From positions 248,001 through 312,000 of the forward strand of contig JASANH010000606.1 in NCBI GenBank assembly GCA_030248295.1: 64,000 nucleotides of DNA. Reading direction: 5' to 3'. The notes beneath the pieces are model-generated. The model worked only from the letters and a program-made list of their open reading frames with translations, ran no database searches and was not told where the DNA came from. Both the position numbers and the translations under genes were made by a program. The DNA comes from Mesodorylaimus sp. YZB2_4. Lineage: Eukaryota > Nematoda > Enoplea > Dorylaimida > Dorylaimidae. Below, piece by piece: positions 31,043 to 42,476 of this stretch (the first letter of the stretch is position 1; every line of letters starts with the position of its first letter).

Positions 31043-34000
31043 ATGGCGACATTCACGCGCGGGGCTCACACGCTTTCGGTGCCTATGCGACTGTTCGCTG
31101 AGAATCGGCAGCGTCTTTGCCAAGCTCTGAAAGATGCCAGCAAGGCGGATGCGGGAAGCTTCGTATTTTTGAAAGGCGGAACTGAAATCTTGCGATACAA
31201 TACGGATGCCACGGACGCCCCATTCCATCAAGTGAGTTCACCAGGGACGGATTTCGAGTGGGGCTGCGGGAGCTTCAAGTCTCGTAGTGATATTCAGTGT
31301 GGGTTGCCAGTTTGGGGGCATCCATAAAGGAAGTCCACCCAAAAAGGCGTTTTTTGATTCTCCCTGTCCACTTCTCATACTGCCCCTCCATAATTTGATC
31401 AAAGTCAGCTTTCCCTCTGCTGGATATTGAGCCTGCAGTGCGCGTACCTTGCCCATTTCCAGCCTTCTCTCGAGCCGTATTTTGCAAGCTGTGCAAATAT
31501 TAGTTGCCCTATGCGCTTAGGGGTGACCAACTGCGTGCTAGTTAGTATGCAGGACCCTCCCTGCGTGCAGCAAGGGCACTTGTTATTCGCTACTGATGCT
31601 GATCTGATACAACCACACCTAATCCTTCGTCGGCCAAGCACGGAAGCACAAGCAAGCTGTTATCTCCTCTTCTATCTTGTTTCGGAGTGATCAATCTAAA
31701 GGCACTTTGATTTTATTCTTTACTGTTTGTGGGATACAAATTTCCACCTCGATAATGACATTCTACATTCTGTATATTTTCTGTCACTGCTGTTAGGAGC
31801 TTAGGCAAGTAAATCCCTCAAATGTTCTCGAATACAAAGTGGTAGATATCCATGGGGCTTCAACCCCCACCCCTTCACCTACCCCTCTCGTAGCCTGGCC
31901 CTTTTATGGAGGGCCCCTTTGGATTACCGATGACATCTTTGGGTTACCTGGATCGGGGACCACTGGCCATTTCTGACCTCTTGAACGGTCCTTTGAAGCA
32001 ACTCTCGGGAGTAATCTCAAGTCTCTGTGTTTCTCACTGCCTCGGTGCTGGCTGCAGCTAACTCGAGCAAGGAACCAGTTGCATCGCCAGCAATGAGGAG
32101 GGGATCAAATGTCATTGAACAAAATGTTTTTCAAAGCCGCCCATTAGGTTTTCTTTTGCAGGAGTCTTACTTCCATTGGTGTTTCGGCGTGCAAGAGCCA
32201 GACTTCTATGGGGCTATCGATGTTACTTTGAACAAAAGCATCCTGTTCATGCCTAAGCTGCCCGACAGTTACGCCGTTTGGTGCGGAAAGTGAGATCATG
32301 TTGACTGTTTCCCTCAGCCTGCTAGTCATAGTTATTGGTTCTTGCTTGAGGATTGCAAACGCGGACGAGTTCAAGAAGAAGTACGAAGTGGATGAAGTTC
32401 ATTATGTCGATGAGGTCGGTCTGAATCCCATGTTTTCGATAATCGCACGTTTTTTTTAAAAATTTAGATCGTGAACGTACTCAAACGATTGAAAGCGGCT
32501 AAGTTGTTGCTCTTGGTAAGTGGGATTATATATTCGAATCAGATGTTTCTTCATTTCTGTTGCGTTTACAGAAAGGCAAAAACACGGACAGTGACGAGTG
32601 GATATTGCCACCGACCGAACACGCGAAAGACACTGTCAAGTGCTGCCTGGTAGACAAGTATGTCAGCTTGGACTTGATTCTCGCAGTGTTACAGGACACT
32701 CCGTACTGGAGCCATAAGCCTTGTTCTCATGGCGCCGTTCTGACGCATAGTTTCGACATTGTTTCAGCTTCCAATGCGATACCGAATCCCTCTATCACGT
32801 GATTAGCGAATGGTAAGCTCTGTAATCCATTAAGGTGGCTTGGCCTTTCTTACGATTTGCGGTTTACAGTCGCGTTTTCAAGTCGCAGTTGGAATTGGAG
32901 GTTATTCGATACGCTTGCAAGATCAGCTGCGATGCCCATATCGCTGTAAGTATGAACTCTTGCTTCCATCTGCACATGTTAATGTGTAGTCTATTCCTGG
33001 GTGGCCAAATGTCCGGTCTCTCTTCCTGCACTCTGTATTGCATAGCAGTCCAGTTAGAAGGGACTGCAATGATTTTCCTTCGGCAGATGATGAAAGCTGT
33101 TCGACCTGGGATGTACGAATATCAGTTGGAAAGGTAGGCTCGATTTGATTTCTGCTTGTGTAGTTCTCGTGACTAACGCGTACTCCTTTTAGCATCTTCA
33201 AGCATCACAGTTACTACCATGGTGGGTGCCGGCACCTGGGGTACTGCTGTATTGCTGCCAGGTAAGGGCTTCACGGTGGTGCGGTTTTGTTTGGGCCTGG
33301 AATTTATTTTGCCTGCGGTTTTAGCGGATGTAATTGCGCTGTACTTCATTACGGTCACGCCGGAGCTCCGAACGATCGGAATATAAAGGACGGTGATTTG
33401 TGCCTTTTCGATATGGGTGCCGAGTACAATTGCTATACGGCCGATATCACAACCACATTCCCCGCCAACGGAAAGTTTACTGAGGACCAAAAACTGATTT
33501 ACAATGCTGTGCTGAGGGCTAATCAGGCCGTCCAGAAAACGGCCAAGCCTGGTAAGGAACTGATGCGGGTGCCATCTAGGGGAATGGGAATTGGGCTGGT
33601 AAAATAGGGGATGGAGGTCTTCGTTCTTGTTTTGCCTCGATTCTTTTAGAGTTTTCTACCTCACCATACGAAATTGTTTATCCTCATTTTCTCTTGGCCA
33701 CCATGGCTTTGCCCTTGGTCGAGAAATTGTGATGGGACGCCCATTGAGTTCATTCTTATTCAGTCTGCTTCAGTCTTTCATCAGCTTCTTCCTTGTCTCC
33801 CCCACCCCCTATGATCGCTGAGTTTACTGCATACGTGACTGTGTCATGGACTTTGACTCGCTGCTGAATCGCCCTCTGGCTGGCGTGGTCGTGTGTTCAT
33901 GGTGTTGTTAACTGAAGGGCCCTTAAGTCAGTCGAAGCTGGTCGATTCTGCTTGCTTAGGCGCCGCTAAATCCTACTCGTTGCCGTCAGTCTTATTCAAA

Positions 34001-34957
34001 ATATACGCATGTTCGGTTTTTCAGGCGTGTCTTGGGTCGATATGCACTTACTGTCTCAAAAGACTATTCTGGAGCATTTAAAGCAAGGTGGTCTGTTGAA
34101 TGGAGAGATCGACGACATGATGAAGGTCAATGTGGGCGCCGTGTTTATGCCACACGGACTTGGTCACTTTATGGGAATCGATGTTCACGATGTGCACGGA
34201 TACTTGCCTGTGAGGTCCTTCCATACTGCTTGTCCTAATCATGTGTTCGAAAAGCCTTCTCTTATCACCAGGGAACCAATCGAATCGACAAACCGAGTCT
34301 TCGCAGTTTGAGGACGAACCGTACTTTGAAAGCGGGAATGGTAATCACGATCGAGCCTGGGTGCTATTTCAATGATGTGGTAAGCGAGTGGATGCGACTT
34401 GCGTGTTCCTCAAGTTGATTTTAGGAGAGGTGTGCCCAGGTAGCCGAGGCAGCCCATTATCACTTGCCGGCCAGGCCTGGGTGGGTTAGGCGTCAGTCTG
34501 GCACTCACACCAGGTTACCGGTGAGTGTTCGACTCTCGGCGGGTGAACCATTTCTTGCATGCTCCCCTCGCACACCTGTGCTGAGTTTGGTGATTTGGTC
34601 ACTTGGACAGGCCCACCTCAGCCTCCCGAAAAGGACATGGATGCTCTTTTGATGGCTTTTGTGTCACCTACCTTGAAGCCTTAGCTTAAAGGTATTAGTT
34701 TTCAGTTACTCAATGCTGCTGCTAAGGACCCCGAACAGGCAAAATTCTTGGTTTTGCCTCAGATCGAACGTTTTCGCCATTTTGGCGGGGTTAGTCTATA
34801 GTGTCTTCTAATAACGGATTATTGTTCTATCACAATCCATTTGCAGGTTCGCATCGAAGATGACGTTCTGATCACTGAGAATGGTGTCGAAAATTTGTCC
34901 CCATTGCCTCGAGAAATCAATGAAATCGAGGCCCTAATGGCCGAAGGACGTCGCTAA
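31043..34957 (+). CDS. PEPD: Xaa-Pro dipeptidase (prolidase)
   Basis: Cytosolic metallodipeptidase that releases C-terminal proline from dipeptides, as in collagen turnover. The first exon (31043-31231) encodes [20 protein letters not shown]; the second starts at 32162 with [20 protein letters not shown]. Further exons lie near 32350, 32467, 32572, 32765, 32871, 33083, 33190-33560, 34022-34209, 34271-34380, 34703-34790 and 34847-34957. All five dinuclear-metal ligands of the pita-bread fold are visible: Asp in [18 protein letters not shown] (two), His in [15 protein letters not shown], Glu in [12 protein letters not shown] and Glu in [10 protein letters not shown]. The protein ends [11 protein letters not shown]. 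The first intron (about 930 bp) and the third-to-last (about 320 bp) are long; the latter holds a tRNA-like sequence. Confidence 0.95.
31232..32161 (+). other. long first intron of PEPD
   Basis: About 930 bp from gtgagt to tttgcag. It contains short ORFs without recognisable similarity and several C/T-rich stretches (31860-31930). No embedded gene is supported. Confidence 0.55.
34435..34560 (+). repeat. degenerate tRNA-like (SINE-like) sequence in a PEPD intron
   Basis: TAGCCGAGGCA fits ten of eleven A-box positions, and TGTTCGACTCT about 80 bp further resembles a B box. A T-arm-like hairpin (GAG-TGTTCGA-CTC) is visible, but no acceptor stem pairs. It could be the remains of a tRNA-derived SINE. 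It resembles the better-preserved sequence near 53.9 kb only in these motifs. Confidence 0.3.
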
Positions 34958-35195
34958 CTGGTCGGGGTGGCTCGCTTGATACGACTCTCTTATTGGTTTG
35001 GGATATGGGCTCGGGTTCGATTATTTAAAAACTGGTTGCAGTGAAATTTTCGTTAAAGAGGGTCCTAAAATTATTTTTAATATCAATCACATATGCAATA
35101 TTTTGTTTAACAGATTGCCAACATTGCATTTCTAAAGCTCATAATCATGTCGATCATCTAAAAAGGGCGCCTAATCATACTCCAAGTATGCACAT
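34958..35195. other. convergent spacer between PEPD and the FAAH2-like gene
   Basis: About 240 bp, AT-rich, between the two stop codons. It presumably holds both 3' UTRs. Confidence 0.45.
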
Positions 35196-37592
35196 TTAAC
35201 GCGATCCGGGAGGTACCCATCCTCCGAACGCTTTCTCCAATTCCTGAGCTACTGCAATCGTCAAGTGATCGCGACAAGATGCGCCCACAATTTGTATGCC
35301 CAAGGGCACTCCTGCGTCGTTGAGACCTGCAAGGAACGGGTGTGAGTGGGCTGTGATGCAGCGAGGCCATAACCTTACCCATAGGGCATTGCGTGACGGG
35401 CAGGGTCAAGGCGTTGAACAAACCCGTGTAGGCGAAGTTCATGGGCATAAGAATCGGCTGATAATGGAATGGGGCGGGAGTCGGATGCGACGGGAAGAAG
35501 AGAACCCCGTTATCACCAAGCAGTTCATCTAGCTGTCGAACCAATTTGATGCGCAGATGATCGAAAAGACGTCGTTGATCCTCGCTCCCGAAACGATGCA
35601 GTGTTTGTTCGATGATGGCGAGGCTTATGGCTGGTAGGGTGTGTTTGGACTGGCGAACAATCCACTTCAGCAATTCCAAATAAGGATTCAGGTCGCCAGT
35701 GCGATTGCACATTTCTGAAAAGGTTAGAATCCAGTCTCGCACCAAGGGAAAACCAGTGCAATTTACCCTGAGAAAATGGGGGCGAGCTGTCAGTGTGCAT
35801 AGCTTCCGTCCACATCGGCACCGCCCAGTGCACCAAGGATAGATCCAAGCGATAGCACATCGTGTTGTACCGTGTTTCAAAGTATTTCATTGCCTGCAAT
35901 GACAGAAGTGTCACAGACATTTGAGGGGTCTTCGACGCTTACTCTATGCATGGCATCCACCATATCTTTGTCGGGGCGCTTAGTCAGAATGGAATGTATG
36001 CTGTCCATATAGAAAATACGTAGGCCTTTCATGTCCACCTCAAAGAATACGTGACAAAAGTGCCTGTATCAGTCACTCCAGCAGCCTTACGGAAGCGTCC
36101 AGTTGCAAGCGTCCCGCGTTTGGTCCAGCCAATATTCGTAATATTGGTGCCAAATCCTCGGCGTAACGACACATTGGTCCAGGCGACAACATGGAAGTGC
36201 GGAATCCGCTGGCTGAAGGCACCATTCCAGCGGATGAAACGATATCTGAAGCATGAAACATGTAGCAGAGGAGATGGATATGCGCACCAACTTACTTCCG
36301 GTCGGCTTATGGCCAAATATGCCATTGAAAGCGGCGGGGATACGAATACTGCCCCCAATATCCGACCCGATCGAAAGAACCGAACCAGCCGAGGTTTGTA
36401 AAGCCCCTTCGCCGCCAGAACTCCTGTCGTGAAAACAGATACAATACAGATAATTTGGGATTGGGGTGGTTTTTTTAACGACTTTGCCAAAAACACGTTA
36501 TAATTTTGCTGTTCCGTCATCTCCAGGGTGGGCAACTCGTACAGGCTCGTCCGGCACTCGATCCTCTGCACGGAGTTGGCAGCTGGGAGCGTAACCCATC
36601 AGGGTGATGTTTCAGGCATGGACAAGGTTGGCTGGCCTAGGTTTCGGGCGTAGTGGAAAAGCCCCCCCGGTCACTCCCTCTGGTAATGGGGACCCAGACG
36701 TATTGCAAGCTCATAGCTAGGCCCTCACCCTCCTACTCCTCGACGGGTGTCGTAGGGATTATTCGATCGGCCATAAATAGTATTGAACGATTCCCACCAC
36801 ATCGTCACTTCGCTGACATTGCTTACAGCCAGTGGAATGGCGCCAGCTGCCTTCAACGCAGCCACACAATCAGCGTCTCGAAATATGCGTGTGTCTCGAC
36901 GAGCAGGTATGCCAGCAGTGCACAACATACCTGCAACAAACATGCCTAACAGCCTGCTGCGAGTAGAGTAGGCCACAACCAGCCGCTTACCGCTAATGGC
37001 AATCCCATCTTTGACTGTAAACGGCACCCCCAGCAGTTGGGCCTGTTCGACGGGCGGACACGTATCACTTGCTACAGCCTGATCAACCCGACGAGCTTCG
37101 GCCAATGCATTCTCGAAGTTATTCTCGACCACGGCGTTCGTCACATCGTTGATTTCACGGATGCGCTTGATGCACGCTTGGACGATGTCTTCGCTCGTTA
37201 TCTAAAACAGTCGTCACCATCACCGTACTGCTCGGCCACCTCCTTCCCACACAGGGCAAGCGTAGGGAGCCATACCATAGATACGAGGCCCTCAGCTATC
37301 ACCTCCTCGTCCCATACACTAACACACTTTTGGAACTTACTTCGCGCAGTCGGATCTTCCTGGCTAGTTCGACCGCGCTGTTCAACAAGATTTCATCGTC
37401 AACTGGTGGAACGACTTCTCGCTGTTTAAATAGATTTATGAAGAAAAATAAGTTCGCGATGAAATGATACCAAATTGAAGTGATAATTGCCAAAACTGCA
37501 TGGCCAAATTTGTAGACACACCCGCGAGAAGCCTCGGCCATGATTAGCAACGAACACGAGCATTCCTCTTGGAATGCAGTCCTAGCAGCCAT
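35196..37592 (-). CDS. FAAH2: amidase-signature enzyme, fatty-acid amide hydrolase 2-like
   Basis: Probable membrane-bound serine hydrolase of fatty-acid amides such as anandamide. The first exon carries an N-terminal membrane segment (AVLAIITSIWYHFIANLFFF) as in FAAH2, then ELARKIRLRE. The next (from about 37196) reads ITSEDIVQACIKRIREIND. The Ser-Ser-Lys catalytic triad is visible: Lys in GVPFTVKDGIAISG, the first Ser in SSGGEGAL and the nucleophile Ser in IGSDIGGSIRIPAAFNG. Downstream are SPGPMCRYAEDLAPILRILA, FPSHPTPAPFHYQPI, FAYTGLFNALTLPVTQCPMG and the terminal LGIQIVGASCRDHLTIAVAQ...FGGWVPPGSR. The start may be 37592 or the Met 17 codons later (37541). The intron at 36426-36725 holds a repeat shared with the neighbouring DDHD gene. 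Confidence 0.92.
36539..36707. repeat. dispersed repeat, copy A (FAAH2-like gene intron)
   Basis: About 165 bp, roughly 75% identical by eye and in the same orientation to 39907-40085. Shared blocks include CTCTGCACGGAG, GGCAGCTGGGAGCGT, CAGGGTGA and CCGGTCACTCCCTC. On the minus strand it ends with TCCGTGCAG followed by sequence like the start of a DDHD exon. It lies wholly inside an intron. Confidence 0.75.
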
Positions 37593-38528
37593 CCGCCAGC
37601 GACCAGCTGATTACAGTATGCTCTGTTTGCAGGTTCTGTCATTCTGAGCGTCTTAGAGCAAGCGTCATAAATTCACGTCGTGCTTGGCTCGTTATCACCG
37701 ATAGCAGAAGCGAAGAACGGAGGAGATTTTACGCACGTGGGTTCTGAAGTTCAGGAGGAAAGGTTTGCACGCCAGGGAAGCAGAATTTTGGAGTACGCCT
37801 TCGTGCTTTCTTTTATCGTTTTTTTGCCGTATTGTTTTCTTGTACGCCTGTTTCATCCCTAGTACACCTGGCATCTGTCGCATTTCCCGCAAGCTGTTGG
37901 AAGATGATATGGGTGCTGATGAACACGGATGCGTTATCTGATTTCCCGCGCTGATAAGCAATAATTCAGAGAAGCATATGTGCCGTTTGCTCGTAGAAAG
38001 CCACAAACAAGAGCTACTAGACATATCGCTACTGAAAACTGGCTGGATTTATCGCTTATTCTGATTAGGGATATCGGGGTTAAAAATCAGTCTTAAAATG
38101 CAGCTGTAAACTTAATTTTGGAGCGCAATGTGGCCTGTCGATCACATGTTCTCGGCACGGTTGTATCACAATGCCTGATAAAGATCGTGAACGTGAAGAT
38201 CGAAGATCGTGATCTTCGCAGGGAACTTTCGGCAGTCAGAGAGATGCTCACCTTTATCTAAGGGTGAGGTTCAGACGCCTTTGTTCACGGACTTACGATT
38301 GAAGGAAGTGAGGGCCAGATTACAAAGCACAGGTACCGAAAACGAATATCTGTTGTGAGGCGTGTTTTCTGATTGGCTAGTACATTCTGACATGCCCCTG
38401 CGGCCACAAATATGCGACCTCTCAAATGATCATCTAAGTTAGCGGCAGCTTTGACCTGGTTTAGAGACAGTCCTTCGCAGATTTCCACCGAAACAGGCCA
38501 CTTTCACATCACACGTCTCATAATCTGG
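37593..38528. other. spacer upstream of the FAAH2-like gene
   Basis: About 940 bp between two minus-strand genes. It should hold the FAAH2-like promoter and the DDHD 3' UTR. It contains an 18-bp perfect palindrome, CGAAGATCGTGATCTTCG, at 38201-38218, which could be a transcription-factor site. No gene recognised. Confidence 0.5.
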
Positions 38529-40999
38529 TCACTTCTTGTCTTTCGTTCCTTCACTGGGCAACTTGGGGAGGCCGTAGAGAGCGCACAGCATGTCTCCATT
38601 CGTCCAGAAGGTCATGTGCGCACTGATCGCTGTCCAGTATGCACTCATCGTCAGCGTTGGACCGGGCTGCAAAGCATAGTCGATCCTGTACGGCAGAGCT
38701 GAAATCAAATTTGCAAAATCGGCTGCAAAGTCTGCCCTAACGTTTACCATCAGCGGAAGCGACCTGCACGTTCTCGACTTCGCCTTTGGAGTTGACGGAC
38801 CAGCAATTTGTTGGGCATTTTCTCGCAAGGCATTGGTCTCGGCGCGTTGGCCTTGTGGATCTTTAGTGGATCGATGGTGGCGTAGATCTCCGACACGAGG
38901 GTCTCGATCCGATAGGCCTAGAAACTGAGAATCGAGAAGACAAAAGCGGAAGAGGGAGATCTATGCTCACCACGACATCGGCTGGGTGGTAAATGATGTG
39001 AATTCGGTAGCCGGGAGCGACACCTGGTGGGTTCAGAATCCGTGGTCGGTGCACATGCCGGACAGCCAGAAAAATGCCCAGAGGCGATCCGATGCTGAAC
39101 AGATGGTGCGGTATTATGCAAATCTTGTTCGTACCGGGGATGGTCAAGATGTCGTAGACGATGACAGATCCCAAGCTGTGTGCCACCAGCGAGACGCGAC
39201 CACCACGACTCAGGAAGGTTGGGTCGTGCGAGTTGAATGTGCGATACATCCGACTAATGATGGTGCTGACGGCGAGCGTGATCTGAGTAGACAAACGGCT
39301 GGAACTAAGCATGCGGTCCTAACCATAGTAGGCTAGCTTACCTTCAGTCCGTGCATTGGGCTGGCGTAGTACATCAAGTACATCATCGTCTCGTTCAGGA
39401 AACCTCGAATAAGCTGCAGGAAGTCAGGTAAGAGGTCCGTCATAAAGTCTTAATGGAACGATACAATCAAATCTAGGGACACAAAGGAGCCGCCTGTGCT
39501 CATCGAAGTTCAGAACCGTGCGCCAGTCAACGGGCAGGAAAACGGGTCGATTAACCGTATCACGGAAATGGGTTCGGAGCAAGTGCTCGCTCGAGTCTCG
39601 CAATCTGAAAGGCATAAAAATTCGGCGTTGTATCTTTGCATCAGTCGGAAAGGATATCAGGAAAGGTTTTGTACCAGTCGGCAGTAAACAATGTGTTCGC
39701 ACGGAAACTTACCCAGCGACCAGTTCGGCGATCTTGTTCCTAGCACGCTTCTGGCCGATTTCGTGAATGACGCAGACGAGGTCAATGAATCGAGGCGGTC
39801 CATCGTCCGGCCGAGAATAAATTCGATATCCGCGCATCAACTGCGTGCCACTCGCACCTTTCAGGCACCGCCACAATCGCGACCGGTGGCCGTGATTGTA
39901 CAAAATGTAGAGGCTCGACTGGCAATCGATACTCTGCACGGAGCCGGCAGCTGGGAGCGTCACCCGTCAGGGTGACGTTTCAGCCATGTACTAGGTCGGG
40001 AGACTTGGTAGGCTGCCCTGGGTTTTTGGCGTGGTGCAAAAGCTCCACCGGTCACTCCCTCCAGTAATACGGACCCAGTCGTATTACAAAAAGGACATCG
40101 ACCGCGCTGAACAATCGCACTTCGGCGCCTTGCCCTTTCTTGCTTTCTTCATCCGCATCTTTCACTTGACTCACAGTCTTGATCAGCGCGATGTTCTGAC
40201 TGGTACGCTCAGGGATTGGCTGACCGGCGAACATCTTTATGTGCTGCTGCTCGACTTTTTGAGCGAGATGGGGACTGCTGCCGTCCAGAGGCTGTTGCCG
40301 TTCAGAGGCTGCCAATGCCCTTTGCCTCAAGGAAGAACCAGGTTCCACGGTCCAGTTGAACCACTCCACCTAAACCAGACCTACTGAGAAATGTGCTAAT
40401 CCCTCGAGCCAGACTTATTTACCTCCAGTAGAGAGGCCAGCCGATAAGGGAAGCGCTGCGCTTTGACCGCCATCGATTTGGGCTTCTCGGACTACGATGG
40501 ATCCTTCGCTTGAGTGGTCTTTGCTGCAGTCTTTTCGCCTGGTTCGTGCACTAAGCCGTGCAGTCCTCCGAGAGCGACGGCAGTGTTGGCCCAGTATTCA
40601 TCTGTCGCCTGTTTCTCACCCGGCTGTTCCTGTGCGTGCAGGATGGCTTGATGTCGGCGGTAGCCCATTTCGAGAGCTAGCGAGTCCCTGCCTTATTAAG
40701 CGAAAAGAGCGTGCGTGCGCTCGACGGAGAAGCAAGGTTTTCTGACCGTTCAGTGTATACCACGCTTTGTCCTTGTCCGAGTCGGTTTTCTTGGAGAACC
40801 ATCACACTGCTCTGGCTCCAGTTCGGCTGCGATGCAGGACTTGTGGTCATCCTCCTGGAACAAACGTAAAGCAATAGTTAGCAAAAGTTTGATAGGATGA
40901 AGCTAAGCCTACTTCATCGTCATCGTGCGGCGATCCAGCTTCTTGCGACGGTGGCGTACCTTTTAAGTCGGCAGCAGACTTCTGGGGCTGAGCAGCCAT
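38529..40999 (-). CDS. DDHD-domain intracellular phospholipase A1 (DDHD1/DDHD2 family)
   Basis: Hydrolyses the sn-1 acyl chain of phospholipids and other lipids at ER/Golgi membranes. The lipase serine sits in GGRVSLVAHSLGSVIVYDIL (GxSxG). The DDHD domain has FSIGSPLGIFLAVR, IHIIYHPADVVAYRIE and LPYRIDYALQ...YWTAISAHMTFW, and the protein ends LPSEGTKDKK. Upstream are DLVCVIHEIGQKRARNKIAE and LLRTHFRDTV...FLPVDW, which match the human order. An exon starting VEWFNWTVEPGSSLRQ corresponds to the WWE-like/CTWFY region. I infer the start MAAQPQKSAADLKGT at 40999 from its context and an in-phase first donor. Exon joins between about 40480 and 40900 are unclear: simple joins run into stops, so the N-terminal model is provisional. 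There is no obvious SAM domain. Confidence 0.87.
39907..40085. repeat. dispersed repeat, copy B (DDHD gene intron and exon edge)
   Basis: Partner of 36539-36707. On the coding strand its end provides TCCGTGCAG, apparently used as the splice acceptor of the DDHD exon beginning SIDCQSSLYILYNHGH. The repeat contains a short palindrome, GTCACCCGTCAGGGTGAC. Either a mobile repeat was exonised here, or copy A is a duplicate of this intron-exon border. Confidence 0.7.
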
Positions 41000-41393
41000 G
41001 ACGGAAGGAGCAAGCACCCGACTCGAGCCCTCGCGAAGTGATGCAAGTGGGAAGAGTCAGAGCGTAGCTGGCCGCAATAGTTTAAAGCATGGAAACTGAG
41101 AACTGCAAACATGGTAGTAGGCTGACAAGGATTACCTTCCGCAACTACAGCCTCTTCAATAGCACCCAGTGTTATGGTTCCAATACTGCACTGGACACCA
41201 TAACACTGGGTGTGGTGACTAAACTGCAATTTATCAGGCAAAACCAAACCAAAACTCGGGTGCACATGGTTGAAAGAGCTTGCATCAAAGTAAGTTAAAT
41301 CATGACTCTATCCGATCGGTCTCAACAAACATAAAACAGCGCCTAATCAGACTCTAATATGACTTGACCACAGTCTTTGGGTCCGCTGTCAAA
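41000..41393. other. spacer upstream of the DDHD gene
   Basis: About 390 bp containing the perfect hairpin at 41163-41212. No coding sequence recognised. Confidence 0.5.
41163..41212. repeat. perfect 16-bp inverted repeat (hairpin)
   Basis: CACCCAGTGTTATGGT (41163-41178) and its exact complement ACCATAACACTGGGTG (41197-41212) flank 18 bases. It would form a stable hairpin in RNA or DNA. It lies about 160 bp upstream of the DDHD start codon and 180 bp after the stop of the membrane-protein gene. Its nature is unknown: a small foldback element or a structured RNA are possible. Confidence 0.75.
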
Positions 41394-42098
41394 TCATCCA
41401 ACCGATGCCGCACTTTGGCTGAGTTTCATCGATATCCAATTCGGTATTTCGTCCAGCGACGGCCACGCAGCTTGCGGCAGTCGTATGTCGTAGATGAGAG
41501 GCACATTATCAGGCCACTGAGCGGGATCGAACACCATGCACATATCCATGTTGTACCAGACGAACAAGGGCAGCATCAGCGAGTTCGGTTGCCCACTTAC
41601 GGCCTTCATACGCACGTTGAAAATAAAGGGATGATGGGCTACCATTGAGCATAAATACCATTGCAAAACCTGGACTACGAAGTAGTAATATACGATCAGC
41701 AAGATGGGGCTCGGTGAGTCAGATAATATAAATTTAACCGAAGCTGCAGCGCTTCCGCAATTCAGCGCTTGAGAAGCGGCAATCGCCAGACCACTTTCAA
41801 TCGTCGGCGAACCAAAGCGAATAAGAACAAAATACTCGCTGACCAGCGCCAAAATCCACCCGGTTTTTATCACAAGCGAAATTAACCATCGATCAAAACT
41901 AGGTGCAGCGCGATGACCCGAAGAATGATCAGAATTCAGCAGTAGCACGTAGATAATGGACAAAAGGGTCACATGGCGGAATGCTCTGAGTCTCTCTCGG
42001 CGATCAAACCCGGTTTCGAACACCCTGCGGCAACAGACTACCAAGAATGAAGTGAGCATCTTCAACCTACGGCCAACGGATAAGGACACTTGTACCAA
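41394..42098 (-). CDS. uncharacterised multi-pass membrane protein, single exon
   Basis: An open frame of 234 codons that I do not recognise. Hydrophobic stretches suggest about four membrane passes: HVTLLSIIYVLLLN, LISLVIKTGWILALVSEYFV, LAIAASQALNCGSAAASV and ILLIVYYYFVVQVLQWYLCS. The C-terminal 70 residues are polar with many Trp/Pro (PAQWPDNVPLIYD). It is unspliced, unlike most neighbours. The first Met (42098) may not be the start; a second lies at MLTSFLVVCC. It could be lineage-specific, part of a larger spliced gene, or a chance ORF; length and coherent membrane segments favour a real gene. The element at 42477-43320 lies 380 bp upstream. Confidence 0.5.
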   Translation of the reverse strand: MVQVSLSVGRRLKMLTSFLVVCCRRVFETGFDRRERLRAFRHVTLLSIIYVLLLNSDHSSGHRAAPSFDRWLISLVIKTGWILALVSEYFVLIRFGSPTIESGLAIAASQALNCGSAAASVKFILSDSPSPILLIVYYYFVVQVLQWYLCSMVAHHPFIFNVRMKAVSGQPNSLMLPLFVWYNMDMCMVFDPAQWPDNVPLIYDIRLPQAAWPSLDEIPNWISMKLSQSAASVG

Positions 42099-42476
42099 CT
42101 TTTGTCGGCCCTACACGCTTGAGCCTTTACATTTCCTTGTGGTACAGTTCTGACAGCATGAAATAGCACATCGACAGAGCTCACGCTAGTTACACGGAAG
42201 CGAGGCACGGCGCGCTCTTATGCACGACACACTTCTTAGTTCCTGTAGGAAAGCCCCACATCAGCTACGTCTTGACCATAAACAACCCAGTTTTCAAGCG
42301 ATCACTCAGCTTCCTGCGCCACGACAGCTCGTCACATGCAGCGGATGAACTGAGTCCTGACTTTTAATTGCATCCTGGAACACGTGGCGTATTTTTATGC
42401 AGCATGCATATGTATCTCATGCCATAACTATTATGCTCCAGCCTGCTGGTGGTACGCAATGCGCTGAAGCTGTCAT

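Noticed and set aside
31043-34957. FACT subunit SPT16, which shares the pita-bread fold
   Set aside because: All five metal ligands and the length match prolidase; SPT16 lacks these ligands and has a long acidic C-terminus.
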